Under the pieces are notes generated by a model. The model saw only the letters and a list, made by a program, of their open reading frames with translations, had not been told where the DNA came from and ran no database searches. DNA of 48,637 bases, taken from contig JAFRUS010000081.1 in assembly GCA_017438745.1 (NCBI GenBank), forward strand, positions 1 to 48,637. The letters are read 5' to 3'. The position numbers and the translations under genes were made by a program. Positions 27,302 to 35,365 of the stretch are shown one piece after another. How positions within the stretch are numbered: the stretch's first letter is position 1; every line of letters begins with the position of its first letter. The stretch is from Oscillospiraceae bacterium (GTDB taxonomy: Bacteria; Bacillota; Clostridia; Oscillospirales; Ruminococcaceae).

Positions 27302-28273
27302 ATGACAGTAAAGGAAAAACTAAAAGAACTTTTTGAGAAACACAAAGGTGAATATTTATCAGGAGAGAGGATAGCGGCTGACCTGGGCTGTACCAGAGGT
27401 GCAGTGTGGAAGGCAGTGCGTTCACTTACCGAAGACGGTTACAGAATAACCGCGGTAACCAACAGGGGATACCGGCTCGATGAGGAAAACGATGTAATTA
27501 GCGAGGAAGGTATAAGAGAATATCTTAAAAGTGATGCCGTAAAGAAACTCGTCGTTCTTAAGACTGTCGATTCAACAAATCTCTATCTGAAAAAGCTTGC
27601 TTCAGATGGAGCGGAAGAAGGTACATTTGTTGTATCCGGTGAACAGACGGCAGGACGCGGCAGACTGGGAAGATCATTTTTTTCACCTTCAGACAGCGGA
27701 ATATACATGAGTATTCTGCTTAAGCCTGATATGGGCGCTGAAAGCGCAATACGAATAACCACAGCAGCTGCAGTCGCAGTGGCGGAAACTGTGGAAAATA
27801 TAACTGGGAAGAAAACATCCGTAAAATGGGTGAATGACATATATGCAGAGGGAAGAAAGATATGCGGTATCCTGACCGAGGCATCCTTCAATGTAGAATT
27901 CGGCTGCTTCGACTATGCGGTACTGGGAATAGGCATCAACGTCTACGAACCGGACGGCGGATTTCCGGACGACATAAAGGATCGTGCCGGTGCAGTTCTG
28001 AGCGAACGTACCGCTGATATGAGAAACAGAATAATCGCCAGTGTCGCAGACTCTTTTATGGATTACTATAACGACATCGGAAACAGAAGCTATTTCGAAA
28101 GCTACGAAAAGCGTCTGATGTGGAAAGACGAACCGATCGATATTATTTCACCGGCTGGAACGAAACAGGCTGTGCTTCGCGGGATCGATGACGAGTGCAG
28201 GCTTATAGTGGAATATCCGGACGGAACAGAAGGAATAGTTTCAAGCGGTGAGATAAGTATAATAAGAAAATAA
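27302..28273 (+). CDS. birA: Biotin-protein ligase / biotin-responsive repressor
   Basis: This 323-residue bifunctional protein attaches biotin to carboxylase subunits through biotinyl-AMP and can bind DNA. An N-terminal helix-turn-helix (about 1-65, GERIAADLGCTRGAVWKAVRSL) precedes the ligase core, with GEQTAGRGRLGR (about 113-124) as the biotinyl-AMP loop and VKWVNDIYAEGRKICGILTE (about 176-196) holding the catalytic Lys. The short C-terminal SH3-like domain is present. Length fits group II BirA. It lies between two GH9 genes with no obvious functional link. No strong ribosome site is visible (AAGAGG before ATG). GH9-2 follows after 92 bp without a clear promoter and may be read through from here. 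Confidence 0.95.
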   Translation: MTVKEKLKELFEKHKGEYLSGERIAADLGCTRGAVWKAVRSLTEDGYRITAVTNRGYRLDEENDVISEEGIREYLKSDAVKKLVVLKTVDSTNLYLKKLASDGAEEGTFVVSGEQTAGRGRLGRSFFSPSDSGIYMSILLKPDMGAESAIRITTAAAVAVAETVENITGKKTSVKWVNDIYAEGRKICGILTEASFNVEFGCFDYAVLGIGINVYEPDGGFPDDIKDRAGAVLSERTADMRNRIIASVADSFMDYYNDIGNRSYFESYEKRLMWKDEPIDIISPAGTKQAVLRGIDDECRLIVEYPDGTEGIVSSGEISIIRK

Positions 28274-28365
28274 CGGAGCTTTCGTGATGTAGCAGAGATA
28301 AATTTTTCATTTCCGGAAAAGACGGAAATGTGGTTTGTTTTATAGAAATTCAGGAGGAATATAAA

Positions 28366-31300
28366 ATGAACAGAAACAAAAGAATAGTGGCAGCACTCTG
28401 TGCTGTATCGATGATCGCAGGCATGGTTGCAGTGCCGGATGCTTTGAATACCGTCAGAGCGGGACAGATACTTGGTGAGACATCATTTGACTACAAGATG
28501 CTTCCGTGGCATACATGTGAATCAAGACCTGCAAAGCAGGACTTTGAACTTACTGAAGACGGAAACCTTCATATAAAGATATTAAAGGCTGAAGGTGCTG
28601 AGGGGGAAAAATGGGATCTTCAGCTGAGACACAGAAACCTTAATTTCAGGGCCGGATACACTTACGAGATAAATTTTAAGGTCAAAGCAAAACGTGAAGG
28701 TATGGAACTATGCTCACAGATCTCGAACATCAAGGGTGATGAAGTATACTGTATATTAAACTGTGACAAGATGCAGAATGGTCCTCACATGGGCGGTAAA
28801 TGGGGTAAGGCAATGAGCCTCACTACTGACTGGACAGAAGTGACCGGTACGTTTACACCAACAAAGGATCTCGAAGCATGTGAGTGGTCATTTCATTATT
28901 CAAATGGCACCAATTACGAAGGCAATGCAGTAGACGGCGATGAACTCTGGTTCGATGACATGTCCATCATAAGTATGCAGGACGATGTAATAATCGACGA
29001 TCCTTTTAGAAATTACTATACCTGCCGTGATTACAGCGGACTGGAGAACGGCTATATTTCAGTAAACCAGGTCGGTTATTTTCCGGGATATGAAAAGATC
29101 GCAGTATTTGGTGACGATGCCGGAAACATCGTTTCCGAATTTTCGGATATAAAGATTTCGGAACCGGTCGAATTTGAGGTAGTGAATGTAAAAACAGGAG
29201 ATGTAGCGTACACTGGAGAATCAACTGCACCGGAGAAGGATGCTGATTCAGGTGATACTATTTGCAAACTGGATTTTTCTGAATTAGATAAACCTGGCAC
29301 GTACTATATCAGAATAAAACGTCCTGATATTATAGAAAAATCTTATCATAATTCCTATGACCTCCATTATAATTCCTATGAATTTGAGATTGGGAATGAT
29401 ATTTATGCTGAGAAGGATCATGATCTTTTTACTGATGCAATGAATTACTTCTATCAGAACCGTTCAGGTATCGATATCGAAGAAAAGTACATTACATCAG
29501 GCGACAAGTCAAGGCTTGCCCATAAGGGCGGCCACATGACAGATACGGCTCATGTTCAGAAAATCTGGAAGAACTATTATGCATCCAATAAGGAAGCAGA
29601 GGAAACATACAGTTCTTCAGTTATCACGGCGACCGGAGGATGGTATGAAGCCGGTGACCACACCAAGAGCATGATAAGCGGCGGTACTGCAGCGTGGACA
29701 CTTCAGAATATGTATGAAAGAACATACATGGGATATGATGATATTGACTTTAACTCATTTGTAGATGACGGAAGTGCAGTAAATATACCGGAAGCGGGAA
29801 ACAAAGTTCCTGATATTCTCGATGAAGCAGCTTATGAACTCGACTGGATGGCTAAAATGAAAGTTGATGCCGATGACCCGGAATGGGGTGAGAAAGCGGC
29901 CGGACTTTATTATGATGAAATAACAGATAACAAATGGACAGGAATTGCAATAAGACCGTGGGACTATGAACAGGAATGGAAAACGGTACGTATAGCTAAG
30001 CCTCCGACATTTGCAGCGACTCTGAACTTTGCGGCATGTGCTGCACAGGCTTCAAGACTCTGGGCTCCTTACGATAATGCGAAATCAGAAAAATATCTTG
30101 AAGAGGCGGTCGAAGCATACAAAGCATATAAGGCAGCATACTATGAGGCTGATCTTACCGAAGAGGAACATCCGGAATACGGCGGAATATGTGCAGCAGA
30201 GGAACTAAGGGAAGATTCTCTTTATGAACCTGTTTATCAGGAAGACAGATCCAGAAGCTACGGCGATACTGATGTAAGCGACGAAGCATATCTTGCAGCG
30301 TGCGAGATATTTGTTTCAGCAAAGAGCGCGGAAAAGGATTATGCAGACGAATATCTTAAGGAACTTGAAAGTTACAAAGGAGCTTATCAGGTAACATCCA
30401 GATTAAACGGAAAGAATTCCGGCGGTTCTCTTATATCATGGGACTGCACGGGAAAGGCTTCACTCGGAACCCTTACTCTTGCACTTCACAGAGATCTGAT
30501 TTCAGAAGAAAATGCTAAGAAAATCGATGATTCGGTTATCCATACTGCACAGGATTTTATGTATGCTGAAAAAAAGCAGGGCTACGGTTTACCGTATGAA
30601 TATGACGGAGTGCCTTATTCGTCACCGAAGGATTACGATCCGAATATAATGGTAAGCGGATATGAACGTGATTCAAACGGAGCTGTGCTGAATAATGCGA
30701 TCATTATGGCGTATGCTTACGATATTACCGGTGAAAGATATTACAAGAACGGAATGATTTCCGCAATGAACTATCTTCTCGGAACAAATCCGCTTTCGTT
30801 CTCATACATTTCAGGTTATGGCTCATATTGTCTCCACAACCCGCACCACAGATACTGGTCATGGGAAGTTGAAAAAACTCTGCCTGAAGCTCCGTCAGGT
30901 GTTATTTCAGGCGGTCCTAACGCTGGACTTCAGGATCCATATGTAAGAGCTCTTGGTTTCGTTCCTGGCAAGGAAGAAAATTCATCACAGAGGTGTTATG
31001 CCGATTCATTGGAAGCATGGTCAGTAAACGAGCCTTCGCTCGATATGAACGCTTCGCTTGCATGGGTAGTGTCATTCCTTCAGGAAGAATGCAGTAATTA
31101 TGACCCGTATCATGACATCAGACGAACAGCAACACCGGCACCGACCGCAGATGTTACTGCTTCACCGGAATCAACAGCAGCAAATTCAACTGATCCGACA
31201 CCGACATCAGAGCCTGCAATCATATCAGAAGACACCCGCGGTGATATAAACTGCGACGGAAAGATCGATATAACTGATCTTTCTGCACTTGCACTTTCTC

Positions 31301-31428
31301 TTGTGGACAAGGAAGAACTCAAAGGACAGGCAAATAAAAACGCTGATATAGATAAAGACGGCGAGGTTACACTTGCCGACCTTGCAAGACTCAGACAGTA
31401 TCTTTCAAAGAAGACAGATAAGCTTTAA
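28366..31428 (+). CDS. GH9-2: cellulosomal family 9 protein, first active-site Asp changed to Glu
   Basis: This 1020-residue paralogue of GH9-1 has signal peptide about 1-31, CBM4-like 32-207, Ig-like from 230, GH9 about 350-915, Thr/Pro/Ser linker about 921-950 and dockerin 956-1018 (DINCDGKIDITD, DIDKDGEVTLAD). The DAGD motif reads EAGD: Glu428 replaces the auxiliary Asp, while the general base Asp431 and the proton donor Glu889 (VNEPSL) remain, as does NPHHRYW. Activity is plausible but may be altered. The ATG at 28366 follows AGGAGGAAT; an in-frame start at 28330 lies upstream of this ribosome site and would spoil the signal peptide. No own promoter is seen in the 92-bp gap after birA. 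Codon use is ordinary, unlike GH9-1. A short stretch near 29440-29540 is almost identical in DNA to GH9-1. Confidence 0.94.
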   Translation: MNRNKRIVAALCAVSMIAGMVAVPDALNTVRAGQILGETSFDYKMLPWHTCESRPAKQDFELTEDGNLHIKILKAEGAEGEKWDLQLRHRNLNFRAGYTYEINFKVKAKREGMELCSQISNIKGDEVYCILNCDKMQNGPHMGGKWGKAMSLTTDWTEVTGTFTPTKDLEACEWSFHYSNGTNYEGNAVDGDELWFDDMSIISMQDDVIIDDPFRNYYTCRDYSGLENGYISVNQVGYFPGYEKIAVFGDDAGNIVSEFSDIKISEPVEFEVVNVKTGDVAYTGESTAPEKDADSGDTICKLDFSELDKPGTYYIRIKRPDIIEKSYHNSYDLHYNSYEFEIGNDIYAEKDHDLFTDAMNYFYQNRSGIDIEEKYITSGDKSRLAHKGGHMTDTAHVQKIWKNYYASNKEAEETYSSSVITATGGWYEAGDHTKSMISGGTAAWTLQNMYERTYMGYDDIDFNSFVDDGSAVNIPEAGNKVPDILDEAAYELDWMAKMKVDADDPEWGEKAAGLYYDEITDNKWTGIAIRPWDYEQEWKTVRIAKPPTFAATLNFAACAAQASRLWAPYDNAKSEKYLEEAVEAYKAYKAAYYEADLTEEEHPEYGGICAAEELREDSLYEPVYQEDRSRSYGDTDVSDEAYLAACEIFVSAKSAEKDYADEYLKELESYKGAYQVTSRLNGKNSGGSLISWDCTGKASLGTLTLALHRDLISEENAKKIDDSVIHTAQDFMYAEKKQGYGLPYEYDGVPYSSPKDYDPNIMVSGYERDSNGAVLNNAIIMAYAYDITGERYYKNGMISAMNYLLGTNPLSFSYISGYGSYCLHNPHHRYWSWEVEKTLPEAPSGVISGGPNAGLQDPYVRALGFVPGKEENSSQRCYADSLEAWSVNEPSLDMNASLAWVVSFLQEECSNYDPYHDIRRTATPAPTADVTASPESTAANSTDPTPTSEPAIISEDTRGDINCDGKIDITDLSALALSLVDKEELKGQANKNADIDKDGEVTLADLARLRQYLSKKTDKL

Positions 31429-31430
31429 TA

Positions 31431-31489
31431 AGCTGCCGCAGGCAGCTCACCGAGGCATCGGGTGTTTTATTACACCTGATGCCTTTTTT
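31431..31489 (+). terminator. Terminator after GH9-2, part of a duplicated intergenic segment
   Basis: Hairpin AGCTGCC-GCA-GGCAGCT with CACC, then AGGCATC-GGTGT / ACACC-GATGCCT and T6. The same pair of hairpins plus the following promoter recurs at 35201-35299. Confidence 0.85.
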
Positions 31490-31499
31490 ACAAAAACTA

Positions 31500-31535
31500 T
31501 TTACTTTGTGAAGGCGGTGTGATACAATATTAACA
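31500..31535 (+). promoter_or_regulatory. Promoter of GH9-3 with shared ATTAACA element
   Basis: TTTACT, 17 nt, TACAAT (31523-31528), then ATTAACA, as in GH9-1 and GH9-4. Confidence 0.75.
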
Positions 31536-31593
31536 ATACAAATTTGCGTAATACAAACCAGAAATATATATAGAAAAAAGGGGCGGGATAATA

Positions 31594-34500
31594 ATGAATA
31601 AAATGAAAAAAGTTTTAGCATCAGTTTGTGCAGTTACACTGCTGGCACAGACGGCATTGGTTTCAGGCGGAATGCAGGTGGACGCTTTTTCCGAAAGACA
31701 GTTACTCGGAGAAACAAGTTTTGACTACAAGATGGTTCCGTGGAGGACTGTCGAGGCATCTCCTGCTAAACAGGATTTTGAGCTGACAAGAGACGGGGAA
31801 CTTCATATAACTATCCTTTCTGCTACAGGGGCTGACAGAGAGAAATGGGATCTTCAGCTTCGTCACAGAAATATTAATTTCCGTGCAGGACATACTTATG
31901 AAGTAAGTTTCATGGCAAGGGCAAAACGCGATGGCATGGAGCTCTGTTCTAAGATAAGCAATATAAAGGGCGACGAAGAGTACGTGGTACTTGATGGTGA
32001 TGAATTTCATTACGGTCCTCATATGGGCGGCGAATGGGCGACGAAGCCGACTGAACTGAGTACGGAATGGAAGACCTACAAGGGTGAGTTTACAGTTACA
32101 AAGGATCTTGAAGCTGTGGAATGGAGTTTCTCCTATGCAAAGGGAAGTATGTACGGCGGCAATGCTGTAGACGGCGACGAGATCTGGTTCGATGAAATGT
32201 CGCTTTGTGATGTAACTGATGATGTACCGGTTGAACCGGTAAACAATAGTTACGGTTATGTAAGCCGTGACTACAGCGGACTTAAAAACAACTATATCTC
32301 AGTTAATCAGATTGGTTATTATACCGGCGGAAGAAAGGTCGCAGTTCTTGGTGACAACAGCGGTGATATCCTGCATGATGCTTCTGCGATAAAGCTTGCG
32401 GGAGCAGTGGAGTTTGAAGTGGTGAATGCAGAAAGCGGAAAAGCTGTTTTCAAAGGAAAATCGACGGCCCCTGTAAAGGATAAGGATTCCGGCGATAATG
32501 TATGCAAACTTGATTTTTCTGAATTTACGGAACCAGGCAGATATTTTATCAGATCCGGCGATTACAGATCTCAGGAATTTGAAATAGGTGATGATATCTA
32601 TTCATCAGAAACCGGTGATCTTTTTACGAATTCATTGAATTTCTTCTATCAGAGCCGTTCAGATATGAATGTCGAAGAGAAGTATATCACTTCAGGGGAA
32701 AAATCTGAACTTGCACACAAAACACCATATCACCAGGAAAAGGCTTATGTACAGACGCTCTGGAAGGATGACTATACTTCAGAAAAAGAAGTGAAAGATA
32801 AATACAGATCATCGACAATAACAACAAAGGGCGGCTGGTTTGAATCCGGCGATCACTATAAGAGCATGATTTCAGGCGGTATGGCTGTCTGGACTCTTCA
32901 GAATCTGTTTGAAGTGAATGCGCTTTCCGGAAATGCCAGTCTTTCTGACGGTTCAGGTGCAGTTGTGATACCTGAAAACGGCAACGGCATGCCGGATATC
33001 CTTGACGAAGCTGCATATGAGCTCGACTGGATGAAGCAGATGAAAGTCCCGGAGAATGATCCTGCATGGGGAGAAAAAGCAGCCGGAATGTATCTGCATG
33101 AAATGCGTGATTACAAGTGGGGCGGTATTGCTGACAGTGTGCCGGCTTATGAGCTGGATCTTGATGACTGGTATAACAGAATAGCAAAACCTCCGACGTT
33201 TGCGGCAACGCTGAGCTATGCTGCATGTGCAGCCCAGGGTGCAAGACTGTGGGAACAGTATGATGAGGATAAGGCCGATGAGTATTATAAGAGTGCTCTG
33301 GAAGCATTCGAGGCTTATGAGAAGGCTTACTATGAACCAGATATGACTCCGGTAAGCATTCCGAACAGGTTTGGTGAAATTTATGGCGATGAGACTATAC
33401 CGGCAGAGTCGATACGCGAAGATTCGATGTATGCCAAGGGAAGCGTAGTGACTTCCGAAAGGAATTCCTACGGTGACAGAGATGTAAGTGACGAAGCGTA
33501 CTGGGCAGCGTGCGAACTGTTTATTTCAGCAAGTGAGCGCGGAGATAAGGAGAATGCAGAAAAGTTCTTAGAGGAACTTGAAAGCTACGGGAATGCATAC
33601 ACTGTTCCTGTTTACAGTTCAGATACAGATTATGTACAGAATAGTGAAGAGGGTTCAGTCGTATCATATAAATGTGGTAATATGACAGCAGTCGGAACAC
33701 TTTCACTTGCTCTGCATAAAGATCTTCTGAGTGATGAAGCGTATAAGAAGATATGTGACTCACTGACTTCTGCAGCTGATGAATATATTAAAACTGAAGA
33801 ATTACAGGGTTACGGCATACCTCTTCTTGGCAGAGGAATTGTTTTCGGAGATAAGTTAAGCAGCGTAAAACCGGCGTTTTTCATGAATGGTTACGGTAAA
33901 AACAGCAACGGTATGGTGCTTAACAATGGTATCATCATGGCGTATGCATATCTGATCGACGGAGACAAGAAATATGCTGACGGTGCGGCAGGTGCTATGG
34001 ACTACCTTCTCGGTACCAATCCGAAGTCAGTTTCCTACATAACCGGATACGGCGATTACGCAGTTAAAAATCCGCTTCACTCTTTCTGGGCAGGATCAAT
34101 AGATCATGGTTATCCTACTGCTCCGGACGGTGTTCTTTCGAGCGGACCGAATGCATGGGTAAATGATCCGTTTATAAAATCACTCGGATTCGTTGCCGGA
34201 ACGGATAATCCTGCACAGCAGTGCTTTGTCGATTCAGCTGAGTCCTGGTCAACCAATGACACGACACTGACCGGCAACGCTTCGCTTGCATGGATGACAT
34301 CCTTCATGCAGGGTGCCGCTAAAAATGCTCTTACATCCGGATCTGAACCGGAACCGACAGTTTCTCCGGAACCAACAGAATCACCGGCACCTACAGCTTC
34401 ACCGAAACTGATAGAATCACCTGCACCGACAGTTCCGCCGGAAACAACAACATCACCGGTACCAACGGCTTCACCTGATCAGACAGCAGAGCCTGTGATC

Positions 34501-34713
34501 ATATCAGAAGACACCCGCGGTGATATAAACTGCGACGGAAAGATCGATATAACAGATCTTTCTGCACTTGCTATCGCTCTTGTTGACAGGGAAGAACTCA
34601 AAGGACAGGCTAATAAAAACGCTGACATTGACAAAGACGGTGAAGTTACGCTTGCCGACCTTGCAAGACTCAGACAGTATCTTTCAAAGAAGATAGAAAG
34701 CTTTGATAAATGA
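31594..34713 (+). CDS. GH9-3: cellulosomal family 9 protein with altered catalytic acid
   Basis: This 1039-residue paralogue has signal peptide about 1-31, CBM4-like 33-210, Ig-like from 235, GH9 about 342-910, a long Pro/Thr/Ser/Glu linker about 915-970 and dockerin 976-1036. The DAGD motif reads ESGD (Glu417, Asp420), so the general base is kept. The proton-donor Glu is replaced by Asp889 (STNDTTL), and NPHHR reads NPLHS, losing the conserved His and Arg of the substrate site. Strongly reduced or changed activity is likely; the carbohydrate-binding and dockerin parts look intact. The dockerin DNA is nearly identical to that of GH9-2 although the catalytic domains are much more diverged. The ribosome site GGGGCGGGA is poor for its length but well spaced. 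Confidence 0.93.
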   Translation: MNKMKKVLASVCAVTLLAQTALVSGGMQVDAFSERQLLGETSFDYKMVPWRTVEASPAKQDFELTRDGELHITILSATGADREKWDLQLRHRNINFRAGHTYEVSFMARAKRDGMELCSKISNIKGDEEYVVLDGDEFHYGPHMGGEWATKPTELSTEWKTYKGEFTVTKDLEAVEWSFSYAKGSMYGGNAVDGDEIWFDEMSLCDVTDDVPVEPVNNSYGYVSRDYSGLKNNYISVNQIGYYTGGRKVAVLGDNSGDILHDASAIKLAGAVEFEVVNAESGKAVFKGKSTAPVKDKDSGDNVCKLDFSEFTEPGRYFIRSGDYRSQEFEIGDDIYSSETGDLFTNSLNFFYQSRSDMNVEEKYITSGEKSELAHKTPYHQEKAYVQTLWKDDYTSEKEVKDKYRSSTITTKGGWFESGDHYKSMISGGMAVWTLQNLFEVNALSGNASLSDGSGAVVIPENGNGMPDILDEAAYELDWMKQMKVPENDPAWGEKAAGMYLHEMRDYKWGGIADSVPAYELDLDDWYNRIAKPPTFAATLSYAACAAQGARLWEQYDEDKADEYYKSALEAFEAYEKAYYEPDMTPVSIPNRFGEIYGDETIPAESIREDSMYAKGSVVTSERNSYGDRDVSDEAYWAACELFISASERGDKENAEKFLEELESYGNAYTVPVYSSDTDYVQNSEEGSVVSYKCGNMTAVGTLSLALHKDLLSDEAYKKICDSLTSAADEYIKTEELQGYGIPLLGRGIVFGDKLSSVKPAFFMNGYGKNSNGMVLNNGIIMAYAYLIDGDKKYADGAAGAMDYLLGTNPKSVSYITGYGDYAVKNPLHSFWAGSIDHGYPTAPDGVLSSGPNAWVNDPFIKSLGFVAGTDNPAQQCFVDSAESWSTNDTTLTGNASLAWMTSFMQGAAKNALTSGSEPEPTVSPEPTESPAPTASPKLIESPAPTVPPETTTSPVPTASPDQTAEPVIISEDTRGDINCDGKIDITDLSALAIALVDREELKGQANKNADIDKDGEVTLADLARLRQYLSKKIESFDK

Positions 34714-34723
34714 TATTATAATA

Positions 34724-34746
34724 CGCTGCCGCAGGCAGCTCACCGA
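34724..34746. repeat. GCTGCC-GCA-GGCAGC hairpin with CACCGA, after GH9-3
   Basis: Same small hairpin as at 31431 and 35201, but here the following AGGCATC terminator half is absent and unrelated sequence starts at about 34747. This copy and the one at 35201 bracket the small-RNA candidate and the 58-residue ORF. Confidence 0.75.
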
Positions 34747-34782
34747 TCTTTTCGCAGAAATGATGATGTTTTCGTGGGGGGA

Positions 34783-34811
34783 TTGACACTGTTCGGCATT
34801 TGGTGTATAAT
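34783..34811 (+). promoter_or_regulatory. Perfect consensus promoter of the candidate small RNA
   Basis: TTGACA (34783-34788), exactly 17 nt, TATAAT (34806-34811). It is the best promoter match in the window, yet no long reading frame follows it directly. Confidence 0.85.
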
Positions 34812-34817
34812 ATATAT

Positions 34818-34954
34818 GAACAGACTACAGGATAGTTTTGTTTAAGCTGAGAAGTAATATGGTAAGTCAAGGTACTGTATTATGGAGCTACTACAGGGGT
34901 TGGCGTATGTCCACGACTTGAATAGGCGTTAGCTGAAAAGAAATACGCTTTTTT
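34818..34954 (+). ncRNA. Candidate small RNA of unknown class
   Basis: Transcription from the consensus promoter would start near 34818. The region lacks an ORF with a ribosome site. It ends in a GCGTAT (34903-34908) / ATACGC (34943-34948) stem directly followed by T6 (34949-34954). The expected RNA is about 137 nt; read-through would stop at the next hairpin (34963-34995). ACTACAGG occurs twice (about 34824 and 34891). I do not recognise 6S, SRP, tmRNA, RNase P, T-box or common riboswitch cores. It could also be a leader of the small ORF at 35014. Confidence 0.5.
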
Positions 34955-34962
34955 GATTATCG

Positions 34963-34995
34963 AGCCTCATGCCTTTACTGGCACGAGGCTTTTTT
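34963..34995 (+). terminator. Second terminator after the small-RNA candidate
   Basis: AGCCTC-TGCC ... GGCA-GAGGCT stem with T6. It stands between the candidate RNA and the small ORF. Confidence 0.85.
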
Positions 34996-35013
34996 CTTAT
35001 TTGGAGACTTAAA

Positions 35014-35190
35014 ATGGATTATAATGAATTGCTGATTACTGCAGCAAAAAAATATCAAGAGCTTACAACTTATGATTATACAATAATAACTGGACAAAAG
35101 AGAAAGTTGGATAAGAAAAGAATACTGATAACAGAAGTGTCGAATAGACAAAGACAGAAAAAGGTATCAGTTATCGCGGGCGATAACTGA
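35014..35190 (+). CDS. Hypothetical 58-residue protein, possibly a truncated remnant
   Basis: The ATG at 35014 is preceded by TTGGAG and opens MDYNELLITAAKKYQELTTY. The N-terminal half resembles the start of phage-related PBECR-type nuclease-like proteins (helix then TYDYTII strand), but this is a weak visual resemblance. The C-terminal third is Lys/Arg/Gln rich, and its last codons are encoded by a perfect hairpin (35164-35193). This suggests that a longer gene was cut and the end is fortuitous. It lies between copies of the GH9 intergenic hairpin. It may not be functional. Confidence 0.35.
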   Translation: MDYNELLITAAKKYQELTTYDYTIITGQKRKLDKKRILITEVSNRQRQKKVSVIAGDN

Positions 35191-35193
35191 TAC
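35164..35193. terminator. Perfect 13-bp hairpin at the end of the small ORF
   Basis: GTATCAGTTATCG (35164-35176) and CGATAACTGATAC (35181-35193) with a 4-nt loop. It has no long T-run, so it is a hairpin of uncertain terminator strength. Confidence 0.65.
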
Positions 35194-35200
35194 TATAATA

Positions 35201-35260
35201 AGCTGCCGCAGGCAGCTCACCGAGGCATCGGGTGTTTTGCTACACCTGGTGCCTTTTTTT
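35201..35260 (+). terminator. Duplicated intergenic terminator segment upstream of GH9-4
   Basis: AGCTGCC-GCA-GGCAGCT, CACCGAGGCATCGGGTGT, matching arm and T7. It copies 31431-31489 with a few changes, and the similarity continues through the promoter. Confidence 0.85.
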
Positions 35261-35270
35261 ACAAAAACCA

Positions 35271-35306
35271 TTTACATTATGACGACAGTGTGATACAATA
35301 TTAACA
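35271..35306 (+). promoter_or_regulatory. Promoter of GH9-4 with shared ATTAACA element
   Basis: TTTACA, 17 nt, TACAAT (35294-35299), then ATTAACA, as in GH9-1 and GH9-3. Confidence 0.75.
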
Positions 35307-35365
35307 ATAAAGTTGTATGGTGTACAACTAGGTAATGTATAATTATTAAAGAGGAGAGAACAACA

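Noticed and set aside
28274..28365. CATTTCCG/CGGAAATG hairpin (about 28308-28330) as a terminator between birA and GH9-2
   Set aside because: There is no T-run after it and the stem is short, so it is at most a weak attenuator.
32687..33307. 206-residue minus-strand ORF within GH9-3
   Set aside because: It has no ribosome site or family resemblance and overlaps a well-supported GH9 coding region; composition is that of antisense codons.
34818..34995. Assigning the candidate RNA to 6S RNA, SRP RNA or a c-di-GMP riboswitch
   Set aside because: None of the conserved cores of those classes could be found by eye, so it is left unclassified.
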